From Paucibacter sp. B2R-40 (lineage in GTDB: Bacteria; Pseudomonadota; Gammaproteobacteria; Burkholderiales; Burkholderiaceae_C): a stretch of DNA of 64,000 nucleotides. The translations under genes and the position numbers were made by a program. The stretch spans positions 62,001-126,000 of the forward strand of contig NZ_JAJIRP010000003.1 of assembly GCF_025717555.1 (NCBI RefSeq). Direction: 5' to 3'. Below are positions 9,835-19,008 of this stretch, in pieces (within the stretch, counting starts at the first letter, position 1; the number at the start of each line of letters is the position of its first letter). Under the pieces are notes generated by a model. The model ran no database searches. It was given only the letters and a program-made list of their open reading frames with translations, and had not been told where the DNA came from.

Positions 9835-10602
9835 CTAGTAAGCGCCGCTGGTGGCGGCCACCGCAGCACCCGCCAAAACCGCCTCGATGTCGCCTAGCAA
9901 GGCGCTGGCACCGAAACGCAGGCGCTGCGGGACTATTGCTGCCGCCCCCAGATGAGTCTCGACCAGCTGCAAATAGACCTGCGCATCGGCCACCGAACGG
10001 ATACCGCCCGAGGCCTTGAAGCCGGCCGAGCCCAGGCCGCTGAGCTTGATTTCTTTAAGAATCACGCCGGCCGCTTTGGGCGTCGCCGACACTTTGGTCT
10101 TGCCGGTGCTGGTCTTGACGAAATCGGCCCCGGCCATCAAGGCGAGGCGCGCGCCCTGTGCGATCAAATCATTCGTCAGCAGCTCGCCGCTTTCGATGAT
10201 GACTTTCAGCGTCAAGGGCCGCGTCGCATGACGCACTTCGGCCAAGAACTCCGCACATTCGACCGTCTGGCCCTTGATCAAGGCCCGGTAAGGCAAAACC
10301 ACATCGACCTCATCGCCGCCGGCCGTGGCAATCTCTTGCACATCGGCCAAGGTGCGCGCCAAATCCAAATCACCGGCGGGAAAGTTGGCCACCGCCGCGA
10401 CACGAATATTGGCGGGCAGCAAGGCACGTGCCTGGGCCACAAAGCGCGGCCAGACACAGACGGCAGCGACCGGGCCGAAGGGGGTCTGGGCACGGGCGCA
10501 AAGTGCATCGATATCGGCCGGCGTGTCGCCGTCATTCAGGCTCGTCAGGTCCAGGCATTGCAAGGCCTGCTGGGCCGCCTTTTTCATCAGACTCTCGTCC
10601 AT
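9835..10602 (-). CDS. deoC: deoxyribose-phosphate aldolase
   Basis: Class I aldolase splitting 2-deoxyribose-5-phosphate into glyceraldehyde-3-phosphate and acetaldehyde. The ATG at 10602 was chosen because its first base is the last base of the upstream stop (TGATG coupling); it gives 255 residues, the E. coli-like length. The Schiff-base lysine is in DFVKTSTGKT (about Lys163), and VDVVLPYRALIKG and KVIIESGEL are also present. The reading frame remains open well upstream into the phosphorylase gene, but that extension has no DeoC homology. No deoB phosphopentomutase is seen in the window; it must lie elsewhere to link the phosphorylases to DeoC. Confidence 0.95.
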   Translation of the reverse strand: MDESLMKKAAQQALQCLDLTSLNDGDTPADIDALCARAQTPFGPVAAVCVWPRFVAQARALLPANIRVAAVANFPAGDLDLARTLADVQEIATAGGDEVDVVLPYRALIKGQTVECAEFLAEVRHATRPLTLKVIIESGELLTNDLIAQGARLALMAGADFVKTSTGKTKVSATPKAAGVILKEIKLSGLGSAGFKASGGIRSVADAQVYLQLVETHLGAAAIVPQRLRFGASALLGDIEAVLAGAAVAATSGAY

Positions 10603-11456
10603 CACACGGCCGCCGCTTGCAAGGAAGGCAACTCGGCCAAGCCGGCCACCACAGCGCCCAGGAAGTTGGCGGCGCGCTCGCCCGACAGGCTGGCTTGCTG
10701 CAGCGTCAAAGCGTGCGTGAGCGCCTCGGCCGACAGGCCGGCGGCCATATTGGTCATCAAGGCCAGACCCATCACGCGCAGGCCGGCGTGGCGGGCCAGG
10801 ATGGTCTCGGGCACGGTGCTCATGCCGACGGCGTCCGCGCCCCAGGCGGCGAACATGCGGATCTCGGCCGGGGTTTCGAACTGCGGGCCCAACGCCCAGC
10901 AATACACGCCCTCACCCAGCATCAGGTTTTGCGCTTGTGCGACCTTCTTGGCGTGCGCTCGCAGCTCGGCGTCATAGGCATGGCTCATGTCGACAAAGCG
11001 CTCGCTGCCCTGCTCGCCCACCAGCGGCGAGCGCTGCGGCGCATTGATATGGTCGCTGATCAGCATCAGGCTGCCGGGGCCCATATTCGTGCGCAAAGAG
11101 CCCGAGGCATTGGTCTGCAAGAGCACTTGCACGCCCCAGCGCTTCAAGCTGCGCAAGGCGCCGGCCATGCCGGTGCATTCGCCGCTCTCATAGGTGTGAG
11201 CGCGGCCACGCAACATCACGACGCGCTGCGCGCCTATGCTGCCGACGACGATCTCGTTGACATGGCCTTCAACCTTGGGCTGCGGGAAAGCGGCCAGCTC
11301 GGCATAAGACAGGTGCTTGGCATCGTGCACCAGGCTGACCGCACCGGCCCAGCCCGAGCCCAGCACCACGGCCACGGCGGGTGCAGCGCCAAACAATTCG
11401 TTCAGCTTGGCGACGCTTGCGTCGATGGCGATATTGAGGGTTTTGTTATCAATCAT
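10602..11456 (-). CDS. purine-nucleoside phosphorylase (trimeric, NP-II type)
   Basis: Cleaves purine (deoxy)nucleosides with phosphate to base and sugar-1-phosphate. The 284-residue protein belongs to the mammalian-like/XapA-PunA class, not the hexameric DeoD class. Visible motifs are VVLGSGWAGAV (phosphate loop), LRGRAHTYESGE, LLQTNASGSL, the substrate segment ALGPQFETPAEIRM with the conserved Glu, and GMSTVPE followed by LMTNMAAG, where the conserved Asn determines 6-oxopurine preference. It overlaps cdd by 8 nt upstream and couples to deoC downstream. Confidence 0.92.
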   Translation of the reverse strand: MIDNKTLNIAIDASVAKLNELFGAAPAVAVVLGSGWAGAVSLVHDAKHLSYAELAAFPQPKVEGHVNEIVVGSIGAQRVVMLRGRAHTYESGECTGMAGALRSLKRWGVQVLLQTNASGSLRTNMGPGSLMLISDHINAPQRSPLVGEQGSERFVDMSHAYDAELRAHAKKVAQAQNLMLGEGVYCWALGPQFETPAEIRMFAAWGADAVGMSTVPETILARHAGLRVMGLALMTNMAAGLSAEALTHALTLQQASLSGERAANFLGAVVAGLAELPSLQAAAV

Positions 11457-11889
11457 TTTTTAATTCTTTCACTCCACTGGCGCTGAGATGTTCGGGACCA
11501 AAACTGTAGGGCAGCAACTCACCCAAGGTCCACTGCTGTTTGATGCCGCTAGGGTCGCCGGCAATGATGACAAGATCTTGACCGGCGAATTCACGCAGCT
11601 TTTGCCGGCAGCCGCCGCAAGGCGTGATCACGTCCGGGCCAGGGCCGGTCACCAGCACGGCGGTGGCACGCTTGCCGCCAGCCATCACCATCGCGGTCAG
11701 GGCCGAGGCCTCGGCGCACCAACCTTGCGGATAAGCCGCATTCTCGATATTGCTGCCGACATGGATGCGGCCCTGCTCGTCCAGCAGCGCAGCCCCTACC
11801 GCATAGCCTGAATACGGCGAATGGGAATGTTCCCGAGCGCCCAAAGAGGCTTGCAGCAGCTGCGCTTGTACTTCTTGCGTGAGCTTCAT
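11449..11889 (-). CDS. cdd: cytidine deaminase
   Basis: Zinc enzyme deaminating cytidine and deoxycytidine to uridine forms. The 146-residue protein is the short tetrameric type. The zinc/catalytic motif WCAEASA (Cys and Glu) and the second zinc motif PCGGCRQ are both intact, and NIENAAYPQG binds the ribose. It stands 20 nt after the second permease and overlaps the phosphorylase start by 8 nt. Its position first after the importer genes suggests that imported cytidine is converted at once to uridine. Confidence 0.96.
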   Translation of the reverse strand: MKLTQEVQAQLLQASLGAREHSHSPYSGYAVGAALLDEQGRIHVGSNIENAAYPQGWCAEASALTAMVMAGGKRATAVLVTGPGPDVITPCGGCRQKLREFAGQDLVIIAGDPSGIKQQWTLGELLPYSFGPEHLSASGVKELKND

Positions 11890-11909
11890 TTCTTCAACGC
11901 TCCTTCACT

Positions 11910-12899
11910 TCAACGTTCTTTCACATACGGCCGGCCCAGCGCCTTGGGCGCCAGGGCCTGGCCGATAAAGCCGGCCAACAAAACAACGGTCAGCAAATAA
12001 GGCAAGGCCTGGATCAGCTGCACCGGAATCTCGGCACCGCCCAAGCCAGCAGGCAAATGAGCGCCTTGCATGCGAATCGCGACCGCGTCCAGAAAGCCGA
12101 ACAGCAGGCAAGCGAACATCGTCGGCAGCGGACGCCACTTGCCAAAGATCATCGCCGCCAGCGCGATATAGCCGCGCCCCGCCGTCATATTCGGCGAGAA
12201 GGCGGCGTTCTGCGCCAGCACCAAGTAACTGCCGGCCAGGCCGCACAGCAGGCCGTTGATCATCAAAGCGGCATAACGCAGACGCGGCACGGACACGCCG
12301 GCAGCGTCCACCATGGCCGGGTTCTCTCCCACCGCGCGCAGGCGCAGGCCCGGCTTGGTACGCTCCAGAAAGAACCAGACGCCGGCCACCAGGGCAAAGG
12401 CCAGATAGACCAGGATGTTGTGGCTCAAGAGGCCATGGCCGATCACCGCGCCCAGCCAGGGGCCCAAATCCGCCACCGCGCCGTCCAGCTCGCTCCAGGC
12501 CGGGATCAGGCCGGTCAGGCGTACGTCCGCCGCCACCGGCGGGGTCTGCCCGCCCTGCTGGAACCAGGCGATACCCAGCACCACGGTCAAGCCGGCCGCC
12601 ACCATATTCAGCGCCACGCCCGACACCACCTGATCGCCGCGATGCGTGACACAGGCAAAACCGTGGATCAATGACATTGAACAAGCCACGGCAATCGCGG
12701 CCAACATGCCCCAACCCGTTGAATGGCTGACGCTGGCGGCGGCCGCTGCAGCAAAAGCCGCGAACAGCATCTTGCCTTCCAGGCCGATGTCCACCACGCC
12801 GGAACGCTCACTCACCAGGCCGGCCAAGGCGCACAACAAGAGCGGAGTGCTGACCCGCAGCGTCGACGCCAGCACGGAGCCGATCAAGATCTCATCCAT
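11910..12899 (-). CDS. nucleoside ABC transporter permease (second permease, NupQ/YufQ-like)
   Basis: Inner-membrane permease of the BPD_transp_2 family (as in ribose and BMP-type nucleoside importers). The start at 12899 (MDEILIGSVL) overlaps the preceding permease gene by 8 nt and gives 329 residues; an open extension upstream is not homologous. About eight to nine hydrophobic helices are evident. The family landmark ERSGVVDIGLEGKMLFAA is in the first third, followed by HGFACVTHRGDQVVSG. It pairs with the larger permease just upstream, the arrangement known for Bacillus NupNOPQ. Confidence 0.92.
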   Translation of the reverse strand: MDEILIGSVLASTLRVSTPLLLCALAGLVSERSGVVDIGLEGKMLFAAFAAAAAASVSHSTGWGMLAAIAVACSMSLIHGFACVTHRGDQVVSGVALNMVAAGLTVVLGIAWFQQGGQTPPVAADVRLTGLIPAWSELDGAVADLGPWLGAVIGHGLLSHNILVYLAFALVAGVWFFLERTKPGLRLRAVGENPAMVDAAGVSVPRLRYAALMINGLLCGLAGSYLVLAQNAAFSPNMTAGRGYIALAAMIFGKWRPLPTMFACLLFGFLDAVAIRMQGAHLPAGLGGAEIPVQLIQALPYLLTVVLLAGFIGQALAPKALGRPYVKER

Positions 12900-14013
12900 G
12901 AGCTGGCTCCTTATGCCTAAGGGCGGCATAAATGCGGCCAAACATCGGCGCGCTGACGGTCGCCATCGCACCGGCAAACAAGACGATCAGACCCTGCGCC
13001 GTCACCACCATTTCGCGGCTGAAGCCGGGCAGCTCGAACGAGACTTCGACGCCCCCTTGATAGAGCACGCCAAACAGCAGCGAAGCCAGCACGATGCCGA
13101 CCGGATGGTTGCGACCCATCAGGGCGACCGCAATGCCGGTGAAGCCAGCGCCGGCGACAAAGTCCAGCGTCAGCTTGCCCTGCACACCGGAGATTTCATT
13201 GACGGCCACCAGGCCGGCCAAAGCGCCCGACAAACCCATCGCAATCATGATCTGCCAGCGCGGTTTGATGCCGGCGTAATGCGCTGCGCGCGGCGAGCTG
13301 CCGACAGCGCGCAAGGCGTAGCCGGCCGCGCTCTTCCACAAAAACCAATGCACAAAAATACAGGCCAGCAGCGCCAGCAGCACACTCAGGTTCAGCGGTG
13401 ACGAGGGCAGCTCAAGGCCAAACTTGGCAGCCATTTCATGCAGCGCCGGCATGCGGGCCGAGTCGGCAAAGGCGACACTCTCGACCGACATGCTGCCCTT
13501 GGGCCGCAGCCAGTTGACCAACAAATAGACATTCAGACTGCTGGCCATGAAGTTGAACATGATGGTGGTGATCACCACATGGCTGCCGCGCCAGGCCTGC
13601 AAGGCGGCCGGCACCAGGGCCCAGGCCATGCCGAACAGCGCAGCGGCCAAGACCAAGAGCGGCAGCAGCAACACGGCCGGCAGCACGGGGCCAAGACTCA
13701 GGGCCAACAGGCCAAGCCCCACACCGCCCAGCGTCGCCTGGCCCTCGCCGCCGATATTGAACAGGCCGCCGTGAAAGGCCACGGCAACGGCCAGGCCGGT
13801 AAAGATGAAGCTGGTCGTGTAGTAGAGCGTGTAGCCGATGCCGCGCGCATTGCCCAGAGCGCCCTGCAGGAGCACCGTCAGCGCTTGCAAGGGGCTTTGA
13901 CCAATCGCTAACACGACCAGACCGGCGACGGCCATAGCAATGGCCAGGTTCCAAAGCGGCAAGAGGCCAACGTCGATCCAACGCGGCAGCGCAGCGGTTT
14001 GGTGGGCGCTCAT
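12892..14013 (-). CDS. nucleoside ABC transporter permease (first permease, NupP/YufP-like)
   Basis: The 373-residue multi-pass permease is the larger partner of the pair. Landmarks are YTTSFIFTGLAVAVAFHGG, FNIGGEGQATLGG and, near the C-terminus, GAGFTGIAVALMGRNHP. About nine hydrophobic helices are present. Its start overlaps the ATPase stop by 4 nt (ATGA) and its end overlaps the second permease by 8 nt, so the components appear to be translated in a coupled way. Substrate assignment as nucleosides rests on the BMP-type binding protein and on the downstream catabolic genes. Confidence 0.92.
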   Translation of the reverse strand: MSAHQTAALPRWIDVGLLPLWNLAIAMAVAGLVVLAIGQSPLQALTVLLQGALGNARGIGYTLYYTTSFIFTGLAVAVAFHGGLFNIGGEGQATLGGVGLGLLALSLGPVLPAVLLLPLLVLAAALFGMAWALVPAALQAWRGSHVVITTIMFNFMASSLNVYLLVNWLRPKGSMSVESVAFADSARMPALHEMAAKFGLELPSSPLNLSVLLALLACIFVHWFLWKSAAGYALRAVGSSPRAAHYAGIKPRWQIMIAMGLSGALAGLVAVNEISGVQGKLTLDFVAGAGFTGIAVALMGRNHPVGIVLASLLFGVLYQGGVEVSFELPGFSREMVVTAQGLIVLFAGAMATVSAPMFGRIYAALRHKEPAHG

Positions 14014-15596
14014 GCGGGGACCTTTTCGTTCAACTCGACTTGCGCTGCCATCAGCAATCCCAAGCTTTTCTCGTCACAGTCAGCAATGGCCAACTCCCCG
14101 GTAATGCGGCCGGCATTCATCACGATCACGCGGTCCGCCAAGGCCAAAATCTCATCCAGCTCGCTGCTGACCAAGAGCACGGCGCAACCGGCATCGCGCA
14201 TCGCGCGCAACTGGCCGTGGATGAACTCGATCGCGCCGATGTCGACGCCGCGCGTGGGTTGGCCGACCAGCAAGACGGTCGGAGCCTGGCCGATTTCACG
14301 CGCCAGCACCAGCTTTTGCTGATTGCCGCCGGAGAACTTGGATGAACCCAGATTCACATCGCGCGGGCGGACGTCAAAGCGCTCTTGCATCAAGGCGGTT
14401 TGCTCACGCATCAGACCTTCATTCATGCCAAGCCCGGCCGGGCCGCTGCGATAGGCTGGCAAATTCTGATAGCCGAGCACGGCGGTTTCCCAGGCCGGGA
14501 AGTTCATCACCATCGCGCAGGCATGCCTGTCCTCGGGTACATGGGCGAGCTTCAACTCACGCGCTCTGCTCGGCGTCAGCCAAGTGCCGGCAGCCGCATC
14601 AAAGGGACTGTTGTCGAGCTGCAAGTGGCCCGCCTCGGGCGCCAACATGCCAGACAACACCTCCAGCAACTCGCTCTGGCCATTGCCCGACACACCGGCC
14701 ACGCCAACGATCTCGCCCGCATACAAGTCCAGACTCACGCCGGCCAGTGCCGGCACACCATTGGCTGCGCGAACTTGCAGGCCGCTGGCTTGCAGGCGCA
14801 GTGCTTTTTGCTCGATGCAGAGTTGTGCCTCCTTGCGGCCCAGATTGACCTTGCGCCCGACCATGGCCTGAGCCAAATCCTCGGCGCTGGTGTCGGCGAT
14901 TGGCGTGGTCTGCACGATCTGGCCGGCGCGCATCACGGTGACCGTGTCGCACAGCGCCATCACTTCCTTGAGCTTGTGGGTAATCAGCAAAATCGTCACG
15001 CCGCCGTCCCGCAAGCGACGCAGCGTATCGAACAGTTGCAGCGTTTCCTGCGGCGTCAAGACGGCGGTGGGTTCGTCCAGGATCAAAACGCGCGCGCCCC
15101 GGTACAGCGCCTTCAAAATCTCCAGCCGCTGCAACTCGCCGACCGGCAACTCGCCAACCAGCGCGTCCAGCCGCACATGCAAGCCGGTCTCGGCCATCAA
15201 GGTCTGCAGCTTGGCCCGCACTTTGCGCGCGCCACTGGCCAAGAAGAAACCTGGCTCAGCGCCCAACATCACATTGTCCAGGCAGCTCAAGGTATCCACC
15301 AGCATGAAATGCTGGTGCACCATGCCGATGCCGAGCGCAATCGCCTGTTGCGAATTGGCGATCAACACGGGCCGGCCGGCCACTTCAATGGAACCCGAAT
15401 CGGCCTGGTAATAGCCATAAAGAATGGCCATCAAAGTGCTTTTGCCTGCGCCGTTCTCGCCGACCAGACCATGTACCGTGCCTGCGGCCACCGTCAGACT
15501 GACCTCGCGGTTAGCCTGCACCGCGCCAAAGCGCTTGGAGATCTCACACAGGCGCACGGCGGGCGCCGACGCGCCCTGGCTTGCTGACCGCTCCAT
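14010..15596 (-). CDS. nucleoside ABC transporter ATP-binding protein (duplicated ABC domains)
   Basis: Cytoplasmic ATPase of 528 residues with two ABC domains, as in the NupO/RbsA/MglA group. Domain 1 has a canonical Walker A (GENGAGKS), a diverged signature (VGELQRLEIL) and Walker B ending ILDEPTAVL. Domain 2 has a degenerate Walker A (GVSGNGQS, no Lys-Ser/Thr pair), an intact signature SGGNQQK, and GQPTRGVD in place of the usual DEPTRGVD. Such asymmetry is normal for the family. Its ATG overlaps the binding-protein stop (TGATG), and its stop overlaps the first permease. Confidence 0.94.
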   Translation of the reverse strand: MERSASQGASAPAVRLCEISKRFGAVQANREVSLTVAAGTVHGLVGENGAGKSTLMAILYGYYQADSGSIEVAGRPVLIANSQQAIALGIGMVHQHFMLVDTLSCLDNVMLGAEPGFFLASGARKVRAKLQTLMAETGLHVRLDALVGELPVGELQRLEILKALYRGARVLILDEPTAVLTPQETLQLFDTLRRLRDGGVTILLITHKLKEVMALCDTVTVMRAGQIVQTTPIADTSAEDLAQAMVGRKVNLGRKEAQLCIEQKALRLQASGLQVRAANGVPALAGVSLDLYAGEIVGVAGVSGNGQSELLEVLSGMLAPEAGHLQLDNSPFDAAAGTWLTPSRARELKLAHVPEDRHACAMVMNFPAWETAVLGYQNLPAYRSGPAGLGMNEGLMREQTALMQERFDVRPRDVNLGSSKFSGGNQQKLVLAREIGQAPTVLLVGQPTRGVDIGAIEFIHGQLRAMRDAGCAVLLVSSELDEILALADRVIVMNAGRITGELAIADCDEKSLGLLMAAQVELNEKVPA

Positions 15597-16594
15597 CAGT
15601 ATTTACAGGCGCCGTCCGCCATATAGTCAGCAACGCGAATCTTGCCCGCCACGATGTCGGCTTTGATGGCATCGACCTTGGCCTTCAGCGCCGGCGTCAC
15701 CAACTTGGCATTGTGTTGGTCCAGCGCATATTCAACCCCACCGTCCTTCAGGCCCAGCGTGGTGGTGCCGGGCTTCCAGCCCTTGAGCACGTTGTAGACC
15801 GCTACATCGACGTTCTTGACCATCGAGGTCAGCATGGTGCCGGGCTGCAGATGGTTTTGATTGCTGTCCACACCAATCGCCAGCCGGCCGGCGTCCTTGG
15901 CGGCTTGATAAACGCCCGAGCCGGTGCCTCCGGCGGCGGCGAAGACCACGTCCGAGCCCTTGGCGAACTGTGCTTTGGCCAGCTCGCCGCCGCGCGTCGG
16001 GTCATTCCAGGCGCTCGACGTCGTGCCCGTCATATTGGAAAACACCTCGGCTTTCGGGTTGGTCGCCTTGGCGCCCTGCTCGTAGCCGCACTGGAACTTG
16101 CGAATCAGGGGGATGTCCATGCCGCCGACAAAGCCGACCTTGCCGGTCTTGCTGGCCAGCACGGCCATCGCACCGACCAGATAGCTGCCCTCATGCTCCT
16201 TGAACAGCAGCGACTGCACATTCGGCAGCTTCACTTCCGCATCGATGATGGCGAACTGCGTCTTGGGGAATTCCTTGGCGACCTGCTCCAAGGCCGAGGC
16301 TTGGGCAAAGCCAACGCTGATGATGGGGCTGGCGCCACGCTCGGCCATGCGGCGGATCGCCTGCACGCGCTGGGTATCGTTGCTGATCTCGAACTCGAGA
16401 TAGGGTTTGCCGGTCTCGGCCTTCCAGCGCTCGACGCCCCGATAGGCCGACTCATTGAAGGACTTGTCGAACTTGCCGCCCATGTCGAAAATCACCGCAG
16501 GCTTGGACTGTGCCTGCACGCTCAGGGCCCAACAGGTCATTGCCAGCAGCAAGGTTGCGCGAGCGGTGGAAGCAAACTTCGAAGAAGCAATCAT
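15596..16594 (-). CDS. BMP-family nucleoside-binding protein
   Basis: Periplasmic component of the importer: 332 residues with a signal peptide (cleavage near VQA-QSK), then the BMP family fold marked by GGKFDKSFNESAYRGVERW, SVGFAQASALEQVAKEFP, GGMDIPLIRKFQCGYEQG and a C-terminal YMADGACKY. It is the promoter-proximal gene of the eleven-gene minus-strand run. The relatives named PnrA/Med/BmpA bind purine and pyrimidine nucleosides, which agrees with cdd, phosphorylase, deoC and deoA downstream. Confidence 0.93.
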   Translation of the reverse strand: MIASSKFASTARATLLLAMTCWALSVQAQSKPAVIFDMGGKFDKSFNESAYRGVERWKAETGKPYLEFEISNDTQRVQAIRRMAERGASPIISVGFAQASALEQVAKEFPKTQFAIIDAEVKLPNVQSLLFKEHEGSYLVGAMAVLASKTGKVGFVGGMDIPLIRKFQCGYEQGAKATNPKAEVFSNMTGTTSSAWNDPTRGGELAKAQFAKGSDVVFAAAGGTGSGVYQAAKDAGRLAIGVDSNQNHLQPGTMLTSMVKNVDVAVYNVLKGWKPGTTTLGLKDGGVEYALDQHNAKLVTPALKAKVDAIKADIVAGKIRVADYMADGACKY

Positions 16595-16954
16595 GGCTTG
16601 GAGCTTTGGCTAAAAATCATCTGCACAAAAATCGACAGAACAGGCATGTTCAGGCAGACCCGAACAAGGACCCTGCATTGTAAGAAATTTGAGTGTATCG
16701 GCGTCTAAAGGAAAACGCTAAACGTTTGCGCCCTCGATTTCGTGCAGAAAAATGCAGGTTTTCAAGGCCAACCATCCGAGGCAAGCACCGCCGTCCGCCG
16801 ACCAGAGGAGTGGCTCACGAGCTTTGGCTCGACCTAACCCTGGCAAGGACACAAGGGGTTTGCATAGCTCAAGCAGCCGCCTCGCTCAAGTACAGTTCGC
16901 TCTATGAGGCGAGCCCCCTTGCCCGTTCAGGTCCCCCTGACTATCGATCAACGC
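16595..16954. promoter_or_regulatory. divergent intergenic region between nucleoside operon and TonB-YfiR-kinase module
   Basis: About 360 bp without a convincing gene. Both flanking transcription units must start here. The part near 16595-16720 is A-rich and contains the candidate operator described separately. Nothing else recognisable (riboswitch, tRNA, repeat) was found. Confidence 0.6.
16716..16730. promoter_or_regulatory. LacI/PurR-type operator candidate
   Basis: CGCTAAACGTTTGCG contains the 8-bp palindrome AAACGTTT with a central CG, typical of LacI-family operators. Its right half equals half of the E. coli PurR box (ACGCAAACGTTTGCGT), while the left half carries one extra base. It lies about 120 bp upstream of the nucleoside-binding protein gene, so control of nucleoside uptake is plausible, but no LacI-type regulator gene is in the window. 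Confidence 0.3.
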
Positions 16955-19006
16955 ATGCGAATTACTACGATATTTTGCTTCGCCCTCGCCTGCACAGCCA
17001 AAGCCTGGGCGCAGGACAAGCCATTGGATTTGACCACCTTGCCGTTTGAGAAACTCACTCAAACGGACGTGATCACCGCCTCCAAGTTGGCCAAACAAGT
17101 CAGCGACTCGCCTTCAGCGGTGTCCATCGTGACCGCTGCCGATATTCGAACCTTTGGATATCGCACGCTGGCCGACGTCATCAACAGCATGCGTGGTCTT
17201 TACACCACCTTTGATCGCCGCTATGAATATTTGGGCGGGCGCGGCTTCGGCGCGCCAGGGGATTATGTCGGCCGCATCATGGTATTGATCGACGGCAATG
17301 CCACCCAGGACAATCTCTACAACCAGGCATATATTGACAACTCAGGCTTGATAGACCTTGAGTTGATCGACCGGGTTGAATATGTCCCCGGCACCGGCTC
17401 CGTCACCTACGGCAATAATGCCTTGCTAGGCATTATCAATGTCATCACCAAAAAGGGCAGTGATTTCAATTCAGCGCAAATTGCCGCCGATGTCTTCAGC
17501 CATGGCGGACAAAAACAGCGCCTGAGCGTCGGCAAGAAGTTGGACAACGGCGTCGACGTCTTGTTCTCGGCGTCTTGGCTCAAGAGCGATGGGCAAGACC
17601 TCTACTTCCCCTATTTTGATACACCCAAACAAAATAATGGCTGGGCCGTCAACCAGGATTTTGAAGAGAATCGACGCCTATTCGGCAAGATTGAATTCAA
17701 TGGTTTGAGTATGCAGGTCGCCAGTGTTACCCGGACCAAGGCGTCGCCACTGCCCAAACGCGAAGACGCGTTCAACCGCATTTACCACCTGACCGATGAA
17801 ACCAGTCACGCCAGCGCCAAATACGATTTCAATATCAGTCAGAATTTGCAATCCGTTTCACGCCTTTACTACGGCCTTTATGAAGACAAGACACTGCGTG
17901 AATACGGACCGATAGACCCCAAGGAACAATTCCGACAAAACCAGCATCAAGGCCAATGGTGGGGTTTGGACCAAAAATTTGCATGGACTCGGTTTACCGG
18001 GCACACCTTGGTATTCGGCGCGGAATACCGGGATGATTTCAAGCAAGAGTTCTCTCCGGTCGCCCTTGATTCGAAAGGCCAGGAGAAGTTTCGCTACCAT
18101 AGATTCCCCTATACCAACAAGACTTACAGCCTTTACGCAACCGACGAGTTTGTTGTCAGCAGCAAAGTCAGCGCCAATATTGGCGTGCGCTATGACAAAC
18201 CCAATGCCATTGATTGCTCGGTCGACCCCTGCATACGCTACGCTCACAAGGCCGCCATCAGCCCAAGGCTGGCCCTGACCGTGCAGGCGGAACCCGACAC
18301 CACGGTCAAGGCCTCCTATAGCCAGGCGTTCCGCCTGCCCAACCCTTATGACATCAGCTCCTCCAAGCATTCGGACTTGTTCAAACCCGAACAGGTGACC
18401 GCGACCGAATTGGTGCTGCTGCATGACGTGAGCCCCAAGCTGCGCTTGACCGGATCGATTTACCACTATGTTTTGGCCGATCAAGTCTATTTTTCCTCCA
18501 CGACCGGGGCCAAGTTCTTCGACGGCCAAAGCAGAACCCATGGTTTGGAGCTGCAAATCGACCAAAGCTGGGCGGGCGATGTGCAATTGCGCGCCAGCGC
18601 CGCCTGGCAGGACGCGACCGACGTCGAAGGACTGCGCCTGGTCAACTCGCCACGCAGCCTGGGCAAAGTCAATCTCAGTTGGCCCGCACTCGACAACAGC
18701 TTGCGCATAGGACTCGAAGCCCAATACCTGGGCTCTCGCATCAGCAAGGAATTGCGCGATGGCGACGACATCGTGGTGCGTCCGGGCCGGCCGGTGGGCG
18801 GCACCACCCTGGTGAATCTGACACTGACCTCGGCGCAACGCTGGTATGGCCTTGGCGCCTCTTTCAGCATCAAAAATGCCTTGAATCGCCGATATGCCGT
18901 GCCGGCATCGATCGCGCTGCATGCAAACGAAGGGGCTGTGCTGGACACCATGCAGATGGATGGCCGGACCTTTTGGCTGCAAGTCAGCTGGGACTTCTGG
19001 AGATAG
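16955..19006 (+). CDS. TonB-dependent receptor (signalling-module type)
   Basis: Outer-membrane receptor of 683 residues from the ATG at 16955, which gives a compact signal peptide (MRITTIFCFALACTAKAWA-QDK); an in-frame ATG at 16904 would add 17 non-signal residues. The plug domain carries TQTDVITASKLAKQVSDSP, VSIVTAADIRTFGYRTLADV, MVLIDG and RVEYVPGTGSVTYGNNALLG. The barrel ends with the aromatic WDFWR, as expected for outer-membrane insertion. Only 2 nt separate its stop from a YfiR-family gene, and a hybrid kinase follows. Such receptor-YfiR-kinase sets suggest that the receptor reports on, or is controlled by, an envelope signal. The ligand is unknown. Confidence 0.9.
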   Translation: MRITTIFCFALACTAKAWAQDKPLDLTTLPFEKLTQTDVITASKLAKQVSDSPSAVSIVTAADIRTFGYRTLADVINSMRGLYTTFDRRYEYLGGRGFGAPGDYVGRIMVLIDGNATQDNLYNQAYIDNSGLIDLELIDRVEYVPGTGSVTYGNNALLGIINVITKKGSDFNSAQIAADVFSHGGQKQRLSVGKKLDNGVDVLFSASWLKSDGQDLYFPYFDTPKQNNGWAVNQDFEENRRLFGKIEFNGLSMQVASVTRTKASPLPKREDAFNRIYHLTDETSHASAKYDFNISQNLQSVSRLYYGLYEDKTLREYGPIDPKEQFRQNQHQGQWWGLDQKFAWTRFTGHTLVFGAEYRDDFKQEFSPVALDSKGQEKFRYHRFPYTNKTYSLYATDEFVVSSKVSANIGVRYDKPNAIDCSVDPCIRYAHKAAISPRLALTVQAEPDTTVKASYSQAFRLPNPYDISSSKHSDLFKPEQVTATELVLLHDVSPKLRLTGSIYHYVLADQVYFSSTTGAKFFDGQSRTHGLELQIDQSWAGDVQLRASAAWQDATDVEGLRLVNSPRSLGKVNLSWPALDNSLRIGLEAQYLGSRISKELRDGDDIVVRPGRPVGGTTLVNLTLTSAQRWYGLGASFSIKNALNRRYAVPASIALHANEGAVLDTMQMDGRTFWLQVSWDFWR

Positions 19007-19008
19007 GG

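Noticed and set aside
10603-10902. Long N-terminal extension of deoC
   Set aside because: The open frame overlaps the conserved 3' part of the phosphorylase gene and has no aldolase similarity; the TGATG start is better.
14385-15587. 400-codon plus-strand open frame opposite the ABC ATPase
   Set aside because: His/Gln-rich antisense frame without homology; the minus-strand ATPase has all its motifs.
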